Below are positions 1 through 7,147 of a DNA stretch of 22,327 nucleotides, in pieces. This DNA comes from CAG-582 sp964551965 (GTDB lineage: Bacteria > Bacillota_I > Bacilli_A > RF39 > UBA660): assembly GCA_964551965.1 (NCBI GenBank), contig CAZKFB010000018.1, positions 1 to 22,327 on the forward strand, read 5' to 3'. Position numbers and translations under genes: made by a program. The stretch's first letter is position 1; each line of letters begins with the position of its first letter. Under the pieces are notes generated by a model, which was not told the DNA's origin, ran no database searches, and worked only from the letters and a program-made list of their open reading frames with translations.

Positions 1-2
1 AC

Positions 3-1160
3 TTTAAAGGACACACTAGAGGGCATTTATATTTTACTTTAAAGGATGAAGAATCGAGAATTAATGCGGTAATGTTTGCATCGTCTGCTAGTAGTTTGAA
101 TTTCACTCCTAAAGATGGAGATGAAGTATTAGTAGATGGAAGAATAAGTGTCTATGTACCTAATGGAGGATATCAAGTTTATGTTGATAATATGCAACTT
201 GCGGGTAATGGAGATCTATTAAAGAAGTTTGAAGAATTAAAGAAAAAACTATATGATGAGGGTTTATTTGATGAATCTCATAAAAAACCTATTCCTAAGT
301 ATCCACGATTGATTGGTATAGTAACAGCGCCAACTGGAGCTGCCATAAGAGATATTTTATCAACAATCAAGAGAAGATATCCATTAGCTGATACAATTCT
401 TTTTCCATCACTTGTTCAAGGCGAAGAAGCAAAAAATGATATTGTAAGACAAATTAAAAGAGCCCAAGATTATGACTTAGATGTCTTAATAGTTGGACGA
501 GGTGGAGGATCGATTGAAGATTTATGGGCCTTCAATGAAGAAATTGTTGCTCGTGCTATCTATGAATCAGATATACCTATAATATCAGCAGTAGGTCATG
601 AACCTGATTTTACAATCGCTGACTTTGTAGCCGATCTTCGAGCACCAACACCAACCGGAGCTGCCGAGATGGCTGTACCAAATATGGTTGATTTAAAAAA
701 CTATATAAATCAAATTGAAATAAGATGTAATAAATATATAATGAATAAAATTGATCTATTGAGGACAACATTAAATCGTTTAAAATCAAGTTATGTTCTA
801 TCTAATCCATTAGCTTCTTTTGAAATAAGAGAACAAAAATTAGATACCTTAATAAATCGTTTAAATCAGATTATTACATATAAAATTGAGAAAGATTCAA
901 TTAGATTAGATACAATTAAAAAATCTCGTATTCTAGAATATCCGCAAGAGATGTTTGCTAGTTATGCAAATTCTCTGGAACTTATAATAAACAAACTAGA
1001 ATTACTTAATCCATTAAGTGTTCTTAGTAAAGGATATTCGGTAGCTAGTTTAGATGATAAAAGAATTGTTAAGTCAGTTAATGATGTTAAGGTAAATGAT
1101 ACTATCAATTTAAAATTAATCGATGGTGAAATAAATACAGTAGTTAAAGGAGTAAAATAA
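3..1160 (+). CDS. xseA: Exodeoxyribonuclease VII large subunit (5' partial)
   Basis: Catalytic large subunit of exonuclease VII, which degrades single-stranded DNA to short oligonucleotides in repair and recombination. The gene runs in from outside the window: the frame is open from base 3 and already encodes the family motif FKGHTRGHLYFTLKD, so the first ATG at 72 is internal. About 386 residues are visible, against roughly 450 in the family; most of the N-terminal OB-fold is outside. The nuclease core shows PRLIGIVTAPTGAAIRD, GRGGGSIEDLWAFN and SAVGHEPDFTIADFVADLR, followed by APTPTGAAE. A long charged helical region comes next, then the conserved end LNPLSVLSKGYSV. xseB begins 1 base after the stop, with AAAGGAG at 1146-1152 inside this gene, so the two subunits are made together. 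Recognition is secure; only the N-terminus is unseen. Confidence 0.96.
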   Translation, partial: FKGHTRGHLYFTLKDEESRINAVMFASSASSLNFTPKDGDEVLVDGRISVYVPNGGYQVYVDNMQLAGNGDLLKKFEELKKKLYDEGLFDESHKKPIPKYPRLIGIVTAPTGAAIRDILSTIKRRYPLADTILFPSLVQGEEAKNDIVRQIKRAQDYDLDVLIVGRGGGSIEDLWAFNEEIVARAIYESDIPIISAVGHEPDFTIADFVADLRAPTPTGAAEMAVPNMVDLKNYINQIEIRCNKYIMNKIDLLRTTLNRLKSSYVLSNPLASFEIREQKLDTLINRLNQIITYKIEKDSIRLDTIKKSRILEYPQEMFASYANSLELIINKLELLNPLSVLSKGYSVASLDDKRIVKSVNDVKVNDTINLKLIDGEINTVVKGVK

Positions 1161-1161
1161 T

Positions 1162-1401
1162 ATGGCAAATGTAAAAAAAGAAACAGAAGAAAAGAAATTC
1201 GAAGAACTTATGACTGAATTAGAGGCAATTGTTAAAGATTTAGAAAATGGAAATACTGATCTAGAAAATTCTATTGCTAAATATACAGAAGCTATGAAGA
1301 TAGTTAAAACTTGCAGTGATAAATTAAATGCGGCAACAGCATCAGTTAACCAAATATTAAAAGATAATGGTGAAATTGAAAACTTCGAAGTAGAAGAATA
1401 G
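1162..1401 (+). CDS. xseB: Exodeoxyribonuclease VII small subunit
   Basis: Small subunit that binds the helical arm of XseA to form exonuclease VII in the cytoplasm. The 79 residues match the usual family size. They carry the signature KKFEELMTELEAIVKDLENG, then LENSIAKYTEAMKI, predicted as two packed helices. A charged N-terminal tail (KKETEEKK) and an acidic C-terminus (EIENFEVEE) flank the core. The start ATG follows the xseA stop by one base and has an AAAGGAG ribosome binding site nine bases upstream. A terminator hairpin starts immediately after the TAG stop, so xseAB ends a transcription unit. Identification is firm from both sequence and position. Confidence 0.95.
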   Translation: MANVKKETEEKKFEELMTELEAIVKDLENGNTDLENSIAKYTEAMKIVKTCSDKLNAATASVNQILKDNGEIENFEVEE

Positions 1402-1428
1402 AGGAATATAGGCATAATATTCCTTTTT
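1402..1428 (+). terminator. Rho-independent terminator after xseB
   Basis: A perfect 8-bp stem, AGGAATAT (1402-1409) with ATATTCCT (1417-1424), a 7-base loop, then a short T tract. It begins on the base after the xseB stop codon. The stem is AT-rich, so some read-through into the spoIVB-like gene is possible. Confidence 0.75.
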
Positions 1429-1454
1429 ATGTGCATAATAATAATGGTGATAAT

Positions 1455-2420
1455 ATGAAGAAGTATCTATTATTTATTATTACATTGTGTGCATTTATTC
1501 CAATTAATGTTCTCGGCTATTCCGAATACATTATACCGGGAGGAGAAAATATCGGAATAAAAATCGAATCGGATGGAGTATTAGTAATTGGTTTCTATAA
1601 AATCGATAATAAGTATAATTATAATAATTTAAAAGTTGGAGATTATATTACTAAAGTAAATGATATAGAAATTAGATCAGTTAATGATTTAGTTAGTACT
1701 TTGAGTGATTTAAAAGAAGAACCTTTCGTAGATCTAACGATTAGAAGAGATGGGAAGGTTAAGAACCTTAAATTTGATATTGTTAATAAAAATGGTTCTA
1801 TTAAGACCGGCTTATATGTTAAAGATTCATTGAGTGGAATTGGAACTTTAACTTACATTGATCCAGAATCAAAGATATATGGAGCTTTGGGTCATGAAAT
1901 TATTGATAGTTCAACTAATGATCCATTAGAGATAAAAAACGGTAAAATATTTAGAAGTGAAGTATCTAGTATCGATAGATCAGTGAACGGAACTCCGGGA
2001 GTAAAAAATGCCAAATTTTTCACCAACGATACTTTCGGCGATATTAAAAAAAATACCAATAAGGGGATCTATGGATTATATAGTAATACACTAACTAAAG
2101 AACTAATGAAAGTTGGTAAACCGGAAGAATTAAAAACGGGTAATGCTACTATCTATACAGTTACTGAAGATAATTTAGTTGAAGAATATAAGATAAATAT
2201 AACTAAGATAGATAAATCTAGTAAAATTAAAAATATTTATTTTGAAATAACGGATAAAGAATTACTTGAAACTACGGGAGGAATAGTTCAAGGAATGAGT
2301 GGTTCACCAATAATTCAGGATAATAAAATATTTGGAGCAGTTACTCATGTCGTTATCGATAATGTTAAATCAGGATATGGTATATTTATAACATCAATGC
2401 TTGAAGAAGGAGAAAAATAA
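1455..2420 (+). CDS. spoIVB: SpoIVB-type serine peptidase (family S55) with PDZ domain
   Basis: Secreted or membrane-tethered serine peptidase. In Bacillus, SpoIVB cleaves SpoIVFA to activate sigma-K processing during sporulation. The 321 residues (from ATG 1455, behind GGTGAT) are shorter than the roughly 425 of B. subtilis. Seen in order: an N-terminal hydrophobic segment (residues 4-20), the family motif IIPGGENIGIKI (about 26-37), a PDZ domain (about 38-115, with LKVGDYITKVNDIEI), then the S55 domain. The S55 domain carries the probable catalytic His in GALGHE (His147) and the Ser in GGIVQGMSGSPII (about 284), followed by GAVTHV and GYGIF. All core motifs are intact, so the enzyme should be active. 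The neighbourhood resembles Bacillus, where xseAB and spoIVB are near each other, but the genes between them there (ispA, dxs, ahrC, recN) and spo0A are missing. Its substrate here is unknown; a sporulation role is not shown. Confidence 0.87.
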   Translation: MKKYLLFIITLCAFIPINVLGYSEYIIPGGENIGIKIESDGVLVIGFYKIDNKYNYNNLKVGDYITKVNDIEIRSVNDLVSTLSDLKEEPFVDLTIRRDGKVKNLKFDIVNKNGSIKTGLYVKDSLSGIGTLTYIDPESKIYGALGHEIIDSSTNDPLEIKNGKIFRSEVSSIDRSVNGTPGVKNAKFFTNDTFGDIKKNTNKGIYGLYSNTLTKELMKVGKPEELKTGNATIYTVTEDNLVEEYKINITKIDKSSKIKNIYFEITDKELLETTGGIVQGMSGSPIIQDNKIFGAVTHVVIDNVKSGYGIFITSMLEEGEK

Positions 2421-2433
2421 CTCCTTTTTTTTT
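2405..2433 (+). terminator. Terminator overlapping the spoIVB stop codon
   Basis: Stem AGAAGGAG (2405-2412) with CTCCTTTT (2421-2428), including one G-T pair, and a run of nine Ts (2425-2433). The 8-base loop holds the TAA stop codon (2418-2420), so the last codons of the gene form the left arm. Confidence 0.85.
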
Positions 2434-2444
2434 GCTTATTAATA

Positions 2445-2453
2445 TGGTATAAT
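2445..2453 (+). promoter_or_regulatory. Extended -10 promoter for the GNAT-like gene
   Basis: TGG-TATAAT, a perfect -10 hexamer at 2448-2453 with the TG extension. The -35 position falls in the T tract of the preceding terminator and does not resemble TTGACA. Placed 23 bases before the gene start. Confidence 0.6.
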
Positions 2454-2475
2454 TCTAATATAATAGGTGATAATC

Positions 2476-3294
2476 ATGAACATAGTATTAACGTTAAATG
2501 AACTTAATTTGATAACTGATTTTTATCGCAAATTAAATATCTTATCGGAAGATATAATGAAGAATATAATAATGAATCTAAATTCTAATAAGATAATAGT
2601 TGCTCATATTGAAAACAAAGAGATTACGACGATGATTACAGCAAACTTAATAAAGAACAATTATTATTTAGAAAGATTCTTATATTTAAAATATAAAAAT
2701 GAAGAAATCCAAGATCTATTAAAGTTCTTGATTGAATCATTAAAGAGTGATAGTGCAAGTTTAAGAGTACTATGTGATAACTATCCTTATGATGAAAGTA
2801 CAGACTATATGCTTCTATCGAGTGGATTTAAATATAACTATATTGATTATTTAAGTGAACCTTCAAATAATCGCATTGATAGTATTAATTATAAATTTGC
2901 TATTAATGATAAGAGTAATGATGTCATTGAATATTTATTAAGACAAATAATCGATACTAATGAAAAAACTAGTAAGTATTTAAATATTGAATCTAAAGAA
3001 GAAATTCCTCAATTAAATGTTGAAAATACCAACTTAGCAGTTATTAGAGATTCAAATAATTTAGTTATTGGTGTCACAAGTTTTACTATAGTTGGCGATA
3101 ATATGTTTATTCATTCAATATATGGGGATAATGATGAAGTATTAGATAAGTTAATAAGATTAATTAAAAGTATAACAGCTAGACCTATTGAAATAGGTGT
3201 TATGCCAGTAAGAACCGAATTGATAAGTTTCTTGGATCGATATGGCTTTATGAGAAATCAAGCAGATTATTTTAGAAATATAGGTGAAGTTTAA
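2476..3294 (+). CDS. Unknown protein, possible tandem GNAT acetyltransferase fold
   Basis: Not recognised as a named family. The 272-residue soluble protein starts at ATG 2476 behind an AGGTGAT site at 2465-2471; a GTG in the same frame at 2467 lies inside that site and is unlikely. Two halves look alike at their ends. Residues about 85-130 finish with YMLLSSGFKYNYIDYLSE, and the C-terminus finishes with FLDRYGFMRNQADYFRNIG. This is the pattern of the last strands of GNAT acyltransferases (helix, then GF, then a tyrosine strand). The region LAVIRDSNNLVIGVTSFTIV also reads like GNAT strands 2-4. A clear acetyl-CoA loop (R/Q-x-x-G-x-G/A) is not visible, so catalytic activity is doubtful. It overlaps the next gene by one base (TAATG), so the two are translated together. 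Confidence 0.55.
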   Translation: MNIVLTLNELNLITDFYRKLNILSEDIMKNIIMNLNSNKIIVAHIENKEITTMITANLIKNNYYLERFLYLKYKNEEIQDLLKFLIESLKSDSASLRVLCDNYPYDESTDYMLLSSGFKYNYIDYLSEPSNNRIDSINYKFAINDKSNDVIEYLLRQIIDTNEKTSKYLNIESKEEIPQLNVENTNLAVIRDSNNLVIGVTSFTIVGDNMFIHSIYGDNDEVLDKLIRLIKSITARPIEIGVMPVRTELISFLDRYGFMRNQADYFRNIGEV

Positions 3295-3968
3295 TGAGAA
3301 AAAAAGAAAGTAAAAAATTTAATAAGACATTAGTATTTACAATCGTTATTATGGCATTATTTATAAGTGTGATAAGTATTGAAATAATAACAGTTACTCT
3401 AAACAATAAGAATAGAGAAGATTTATTAAATAGTTATATGCCTAATCTAAAAGCATATAAGTATTATTCAGTTGATGATAGTAAATTCAGTGAAATTGAA
3501 GTTCTAGATGAAACTCCAATCGGTGAGATGTGCACTGAAGGTTGTGATTTAAAAGTTAACCATCAAGATGAAAACTATTACTATATGATTATCTTTAATG
3601 ACAATACTTATAAAATGAATCTAATAAGGGATAATCATGTTATAGTGTCTTCTATAAATTTAGGTGAGAGTATTGATGATGCTTATTTTAAAATATATAA
3701 GGACTATATAGTTTTATATAATAAAATTATATCCGATGATTATGAATACGATTATGCATTGGTAAGTGATTCCGATTCTAACATTGATGAATTTACTAGT
3801 TTAAATAGTAATGAAATGGAATTTACTAATGATGGAATTATTTATTACTATGATGTGTGTGCAAATGAAAAAGACAATGAATCACATAAGATTAAGGCAA
3901 TTCGTAAACCATTTAATATAAGTCCAAAAGCTATTAGTAGTGAAACCGTAGAATTATCTTGGTGCTAA
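3294..3968 (+). CDS. Single-pass membrane protein with cysteine-containing extracellular domain
   Basis: Unknown function. 224 residues with a basic N-terminus (RKKESKKFNK) and one hydrophobic helix (about residues 13-34), so most of the chain should lie outside the cell. The outer part is rich in acidic residues and tyrosine. It holds the motif MCTEGCD plus two further cysteines, one of them the very last residue (ELSWC), which could form disulfides. The start codon overlaps the stop of the GNAT-like gene by one base. No terminator is evident after it. I see no catalytic motif. Confidence 0.72.
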   Translation: MRKKESKKFNKTLVFTIVIMALFISVISIEIITVTLNNKNREDLLNSYMPNLKAYKYYSVDDSKFSEIEVLDETPIGEMCTEGCDLKVNHQDENYYYMIIFNDNTYKMNLIRDNHVIVSSINLGESIDDAYFKIYKDYIVLYNKIISDDYEYDYALVSDSDSNIDEFTSLNSNEMEFTNDGIIYYYDVCANEKDNESHKIKAIRKPFNISPKAISSETVELSWC

Positions 3969-4014
3969 TATGTAAAGTTAACAAAAAAACTAATAAGAAT
4001 AAGGATAATTAGTA

Positions 4015-4020
4015 TATAAT
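4015..4020 (+). promoter_or_regulatory. Possible -10 box upstream of the HPt gene
   Basis: A perfect TATAAT 19 bases before the HPt start, in an otherwise noncoding 70-base gap. No TG extension and no good -35 at 16-18 bases (TTAACA at 3978-3983 is too far away), so the call is weak. Confidence 0.35.
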
Positions 4021-4038
4021 TAAGTTAGAGGTGTAAAT

Positions 4039-4395
4039 ATGAATACGGAAATATTAACAAGTAATGGAGTAAATGTTCAAAAAGGATTAGAACTTTTAGG
4101 AGATATGGAAATGTATAATGAGACATTACAAGATTTCCTTACGGAAAGTGAAACAAGAATACCTAAGATAATTGAATTTTACAATACTCAAAATATGCCT
4201 GAATATGCTGTTTTAGTACATGCTATGAAAAGTGATTCTAAATATTTAGGTTTTGATACATTAGCTGAGCTATCCTATAATCATGAGATGGCTAGTAAAG
4301 AAAACAACATTGAATGGTGTGGACAAAACCTAGAATCCTTACTTGCTGAAGCTAATAGAATTATAAGTGTTGTAAAAACATACTTAGAAGGCTAG
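4039..4395 (+). CDS. Histidine phosphotransfer (HPt) domain protein
   Basis: A stand-alone HPt protein, which in phosphorelays carries a phosphoryl group on histidine between a kinase or receiver and another receiver. The 118 residues form the helical bundle expected of HPt domains. The phosphorylatable His is His61 in the motif LVHAMKSDSKYLGF, which follows the family pattern AHALKGxxxxLG with Ser in place of Gly. The helix before it contains the family-like LQDFLTESETRIPKI. The gene has an AGAGGTG ribosome binding site and lies 8 bases upstream of a receiver-domain protein, its likely partner. No histidine kinase is in the window. The role is unknown. Confidence 0.85.
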   Translation: MNTEILTSNGVNVQKGLELLGDMEMYNETLQDFLTESETRIPKIIEFYNTQNMPEYAVLVHAMKSDSKYLGFDTLAELSYNHEMASKENNIEWCGQNLESLLAEANRIISVVKTYLEG

Positions 4396-4403
4396 GTGAA
4401 AAA

Positions 4404-5105
4404 ATGAGAATAAATGAGGTTGTATTATCTATACCATCTCTTATATCATCTATTTTTGATGATATAGTTGTTATAGATGAAAGCGAATCTGTATATTATT
4501 CAGTTAACTATACAGGCGAAAAAATTAAAGTATCATCAAAAGAGAATATTAGTGCATTAACTAATAAGCTTTCAAAGAATATTATTGATACAATAAAAGA
4601 TAATAATGAAATCAGAACGTTTATTGATGGATCATTTATTTCAATATTTAAAATAGAAAATTATAAATTAGCACTTATTAGTAGTACTAAGAAAAAGACA
4701 GAAACTAGTGATAAGAGAGTTTTACTAATTGCTGATGATTCTCCAGTAATAACTAAGTTCTTTACTCGTACATTTGATAAAGAGTTTGAAATATTAGTTG
4801 CTAAAGATGGAAATGAAGCAATTGAATTAGTTGAGCAAAACAGTGATAGAATAATGGGTGCATTCCTCGATTTACAAATGCCTAAGAAGAATGGTTATGA
4901 AGTTTTAGATTATTTTTCTGAAAATGATTTATTTAAACAAATACCAGTATCTATCATTTCTGGTGAAGATACTAAAGATGGTATTGCCAAGGCAACAAGT
5001 ATTCCGGGAGTTGTAGATATGTTACAAAAACCATTTAATGCGGAATCTGCTCGTGCAATTGTTAATAAAACAATATCTTTTAGTCCAAAATACAAAGAAT
5101 TCTAG
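4404..5105 (+). CDS. Receiver (REC) domain protein with N-terminal unknown, PAS-like region
   Basis: Response-regulator-type protein of 233 residues. The C-terminal half (about 104-225) is a complete CheY-like receiver: acidic pair Asp111-Asp112 in IADDSP, phosphoacceptor Asp156 in GAFLDLQMPKKNG, Ser186 in SIISGED, and Lys209 in LQKPF. The first 95 residues have alternating strands and helices (FDDIVVIDESESVYYSVNY and FISIFKIENYKLALIS). They could be a small PAS-like or sensor domain; I cannot name it. There is no DNA-binding or enzymatic output domain, and the receiver sits at the C-terminus rather than the usual N-terminus. The gene follows the HPt gene by 8 bases, so the pair probably forms a phosphotransfer module. 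Confidence 0.85.
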   Translation: MRINEVVLSIPSLISSIFDDIVVIDESESVYYSVNYTGEKIKVSSKENISALTNKLSKNIIDTIKDNNEIRTFIDGSFISIFKIENYKLALISSTKKKTETSDKRVLLIADDSPVITKFFTRTFDKEFEILVAKDGNEAIELVEQNSDRIMGAFLDLQMPKKNGYEVLDYFSENDLFKQIPVSIISGEDTKDGIAKATSIPGVVDMLQKPFNAESARAIVNKTISFSPKYKEF

Positions 5106-5120
5106 ATTTAGAATTCTTTT
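5094..5120 (+). terminator. Terminator spanning the receiver-gene stop codon
   Basis: A perfect 11-bp stem, AAAGAATTCTA (5094-5104) with TAGAATTCTTT (5109-5119), and a 4-base loop. The TAG stop (5103-5105) sits at the top of the stem. The T tract is only TTTT, partly within the stem. Confidence 0.75.
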
Positions 5121-5133
5121 ATTAATAAATTTA

Positions 5134-5142
5134 TGTTAATAT
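5134..5142 (+). promoter_or_regulatory. Possible extended -10 promoter for thiI
   Basis: TGT-TAATAT, an imperfect -10 with a TG extension, 14 bases after the preceding terminator and 17 bases before the thiI start. The same arrangement occurs before ackA. The -35 region overlaps the terminator and is poor. Confidence 0.4.
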
Positions 5143-5159
5143 ATTAGTTGGTGAAAAAT

Positions 5160-6347
5160 ATGGAAAAGATTATCATTATTAAATACGGTGAATTAACAAC
5201 TAAAAAAGATAATATTAATTTTTTTATAAGTACTTTAAAGAATAATATTAAAGAGATGTTAAAAGATTATGATGTAGAAATAACTTATGATAAAGGAAGA
5301 ATGTTTATTAAATCTGAGAATGATTTAGATTTAATAATTAATAAACTAAAATTAGTATTTGGTATTCATGAATTAAATATCGGTTATGAACTTGAATCTA
5401 ATGATTTTGAATTAGTTAAATCTTCTCTAATAGAATTAATTAAAGATAAGGAAATTAATACATTTAAAGTAGAAACTAAGAGAAGTGATAAAAATTATCC
5501 AATTAATTCAATGGAAATATCACGAGTACTTGGCGGAGTAGTCTTGAGAAATGTTGAAAATTCAAAAGTTGATGTGAAGAATCCAGAAACATTAATTAAT
5601 GTTGAAATTCGCTTTAAGAATAGTTATATCTATTTTGAAAAGATTACTGGATTAGGTGGATATCCGGTAGGTACTTTAGGAAAAGGTCTTCTTATGTTAA
5701 GTGGAGGAATTGATTCTCCGGTTGCTGGATACTTAGCTTTAAAGCGTGGAGTAAGAATTGAAGCAATATACTATGAGAGTCCTCCTCATACAAGTGTAGC
5801 TGCTAAGAATAAAGTTCTAACATTAGCTAAGAAACTTGCTGGGTATTCAGGATATGTTAAAGTACATATAATTAATTTTACTGAGATTCAAGAGAGTATA
5901 TTAAAAAATTGCCCGCACGAATACTTAATAACTATTATGAGAAGAATGATGTATCGAATAGCTGAGAGAGTAGCTAATAAAAATAATTGTAAAGCAATAA
6001 TTAATGGAGAATCTATTGGCCAAGTTGCTAGTCAAACTCTAACTAGTATGTCAGTAATTAATGAAGCAATTAAGATGCCAGTTATTAGACCGGTTGCTTG
6101 TCTAGATAAGATAGATATAATTGATATCTCTAAGAAAATAGATACATATGAAACTTCTATTTTACCATTTGAAGATTGTTGTACTATTTTTGTACCAGAT
6201 CATCCAGTTATTAATCCGATATTAGAAGATGCTATAAGTTATGAAAATAATTTCAATTATGAAGAATTAATTAGTGAAGCAATTAAAAATGAAGAGATAA
6301 TTAAAGTTACAAATGACAAGTCAACTGAGTTCAATAATGTATTGTAA
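5160..6347 (+). CDS. thiI: tRNA 4-thiouridine synthetase / thiazole sulfur carrier enzyme ThiI
   Basis: Adenylates and thiolates U8 of tRNA, and in many bacteria also helps sulfur transfer to thiamine. The 395 residues agree with the Bacillus-type enzyme, which lacks the C-terminal rhodanese domain of E. coli. Domains: N-terminal ferredoxin-like region with IIIKYGELTTKKDN, then THUMP (about 60-165, with VETKRSDKNYP), then the PP-loop pyrophosphatase domain with MLSGGIDSPVAGYLALKRG. Other family motifs are NGESIGQVASQTLTSM and the cysteine-bearing EDCCTIFVP. The ATG at 5160 sits behind TTGGTGAA; upstream in-frame TTG and GTG codons fall in or before that site. No cysteine desulfurase gene is adjacent, so sulfur must come from an enzyme encoded elsewhere. 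Confidence 0.95.
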   Translation: MEKIIIIKYGELTTKKDNINFFISTLKNNIKEMLKDYDVEITYDKGRMFIKSENDLDLIINKLKLVFGIHELNIGYELESNDFELVKSSLIELIKDKEINTFKVETKRSDKNYPINSMEISRVLGGVVLRNVENSKVDVKNPETLINVEIRFKNSYIYFEKITGLGGYPVGTLGKGLLMLSGGIDSPVAGYLALKRGVRIEAIYYESPPHTSVAAKNKVLTLAKKLAGYSGYVKVHIINFTEIQESILKNCPHEYLITIMRRMMYRIAERVANKNNCKAIINGESIGQVASQTLTSMSVINEAIKMPVIRPVACLDKIDIIDISKKIDTYETSILPFEDCCTIFVPDHPVINPILEDAISYENNFNYEELISEAIKNEEIIKVTNDKSTEFNNVL

Positions 6348-6370
6348 AAGAGAACATTTAATACTATAAT
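6342..6370 (+). promoter_or_regulatory. Sigma-A-type promoter upstream of the 6390 gene
   Basis: TTGTAA (6342-6347), a 17-base spacer, and TATAAT (6365-6370). The -35 box overlaps the thiI stop codon. A second TATAAT follows directly at 6371-6376. The promoter lies about 20 bases before the next start codon. Confidence 0.65.
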
Positions 6371-6389
6371 TATAATAGTAGGTGATAAG

Positions 6390-6914
6390 ATGAATATAAA
6401 GGTGGTTATTGTTTGGGCGTTTGCTATAGTATTATTTTTAGGTATTGGTATATTTGGATATTTTAATCAAGATATATTAATTAAACCTGACGATGATGTA
6501 CCAACTACTCCTACAGATAGGGTAGAATATGATACAAAAACTTGTGTTGGTGCAACCGATTATGGAAATATAACATATACATTCAGAATCAATCCAGCAA
6601 CTAATGCTATTGAAAGGTTAAGTATTCAATATCAAGCAGTAGTAGAGAGTATTGATATTTATGCTGATGCTGCTAATATTAATAAAACTGTTAATGATCA
6701 AAGAATTAATGGAATAACAAGCCAAATATATGGAACTAGTAAAGATGTACAATTAAATCTAAATGTTAATTTATTGGACTATGATGCTAATGCTATTACT
6801 AATATGAATCAAGATTTAATCAAGTCTAATATGGTTGTAAGCTCTATTAAAGATTACAATGAATATCAAAATTTAATAACAAGTACTTTAAATCTAGAAT
6901 TCACTTGTGATTAA
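6390..6914 (+). CDS. Membrane-anchored secreted protein of unknown function
   Basis: 174 residues: a basic-then-hydrophobic N-terminal segment (about residues 4-24) serves as a membrane anchor or uncleaved signal. A Pro/Thr/Asp-rich linker (DDDVPTTPTDR) follows, then a domain that begins with TCVG and ends with LEFTCD. These two cysteines bracket the domain and could pair. The first is not placed for a lipobox, so it is unlikely to be a lipoprotein. The AGGTGAT ribosome binding site and a good promoter support expression. I see only a vague likeness to small secreted proteins of the YehR/DUF1307 type and do not assign a function. Confidence 0.75.
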   Translation: MNIKVVIVWAFAIVLFLGIGIFGYFNQDILIKPDDDVPTTPTDRVEYDTKTCVGATDYGNITYTFRINPATNAIERLSIQYQAVVESIDIYADAANINKTVNDQRINGITSQIYGTSKDVQLNLNVNLLDYDANAITNMNQDLIKSNMVVSSIKDYNEYQNLITSTLNLEFTCD

Positions 6915-6927
6915 AAATATTAAAAAT

Positions 6928-6946
6928 ACCCATACTAATAATGGGT
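6928..6946 (+). promoter_or_regulatory. Hairpin covering the ribosome binding site of the small ORF
   Basis: Inverted repeat ACCCAT (6928-6933) and ATGGGT (6941-6946) with a 7-base loop. The right arm takes in most of the GGGTG ribosome binding site of the ORF at 6955. On the opposite strand the same hairpin is followed by T-rich sequence, so a minus-strand terminator is also possible, although no minus-strand gene is seen. Confidence 0.4.
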
Positions 6947-6954
6947 GAAAAGTA

Positions 6955-7098
6955 ATGGATAAAATAAGTAATGAATTAATGGATAATATTAGTAAATATT
7001 CTAATAATTATGGGGAGAATTTAGGTACTAATCAAAAAAAGTGTACCCTAACTCCGGAAAATAAAGTAAATGTCATTAAAAAGATTAAAAAAAGGTAG
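6955..7098 (+). CDS. Small ORF, 47 residues, unknown function
   Basis: ATG at 6955 with GGGTGAAAA upstream, open to TAG at 7096-7098. The first half is polar and Asn/Ser-rich (MDKISNELMDNISKY); one Cys lies in the middle; the tail is very basic (VIKKIKKR). Support for its being real: a placed ribosome binding site, and a terminator that uses its last codons as the left stem arm. Against: it is short and composed of codons expected from AT-rich sequence. It resembles nothing I can name. Confidence 0.5.
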   Translation: MDKISNELMDNISKYSNNYGENLGTNQKKCTLTPENKVNVIKKIKKR

Positions 7099-7114
7099 AA
7101 GATACCTTTTTTTT
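7087..7114 (+). terminator. Terminator before ackA
   Basis: Stem of GGTA with TACC extended by seven A-T pairs (left arm 7087-7097, right arm from 7103), 5-base loop GAAGA, and a run of eight Ts ending at 7114. The TAG stop of the small ORF (7096-7098) is at the top of the stem. It ends the transcript of the 6390 unit. Confidence 0.88.
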
Positions 7115-7115
7115 A

Positions 7116-7124
7116 TGTTAAAAT
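7116..7124 (+). promoter_or_regulatory. Probable extended -10 promoter for ackA
   Basis: TGT-TAAAAT, one base after the preceding T tract and 23 bases before the ackA start. No -35 box is visible because that position lies in the terminator stem. The placement repeats that seen before thiI. Confidence 0.45.
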
Positions 7125-7147
7125 ACTTTTGAAATGAGGGTGAAAAT

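Noticed and set aside
1429..1454. Promoter between the xseB terminator and spoIVB
   Set aside because: CATAAT at 1434-1439 lacks a properly spaced TG and a -35; read-through or an upstream promoter is equally likely.
4404..5105. Receiver protein as a Spo0A homologue because of the nearby spoIVB
   Set aside because: The receiver is C-terminal and no Spo0A DNA-binding domain is present; the receiver sequence is CheY-like rather than Spo0A-like.
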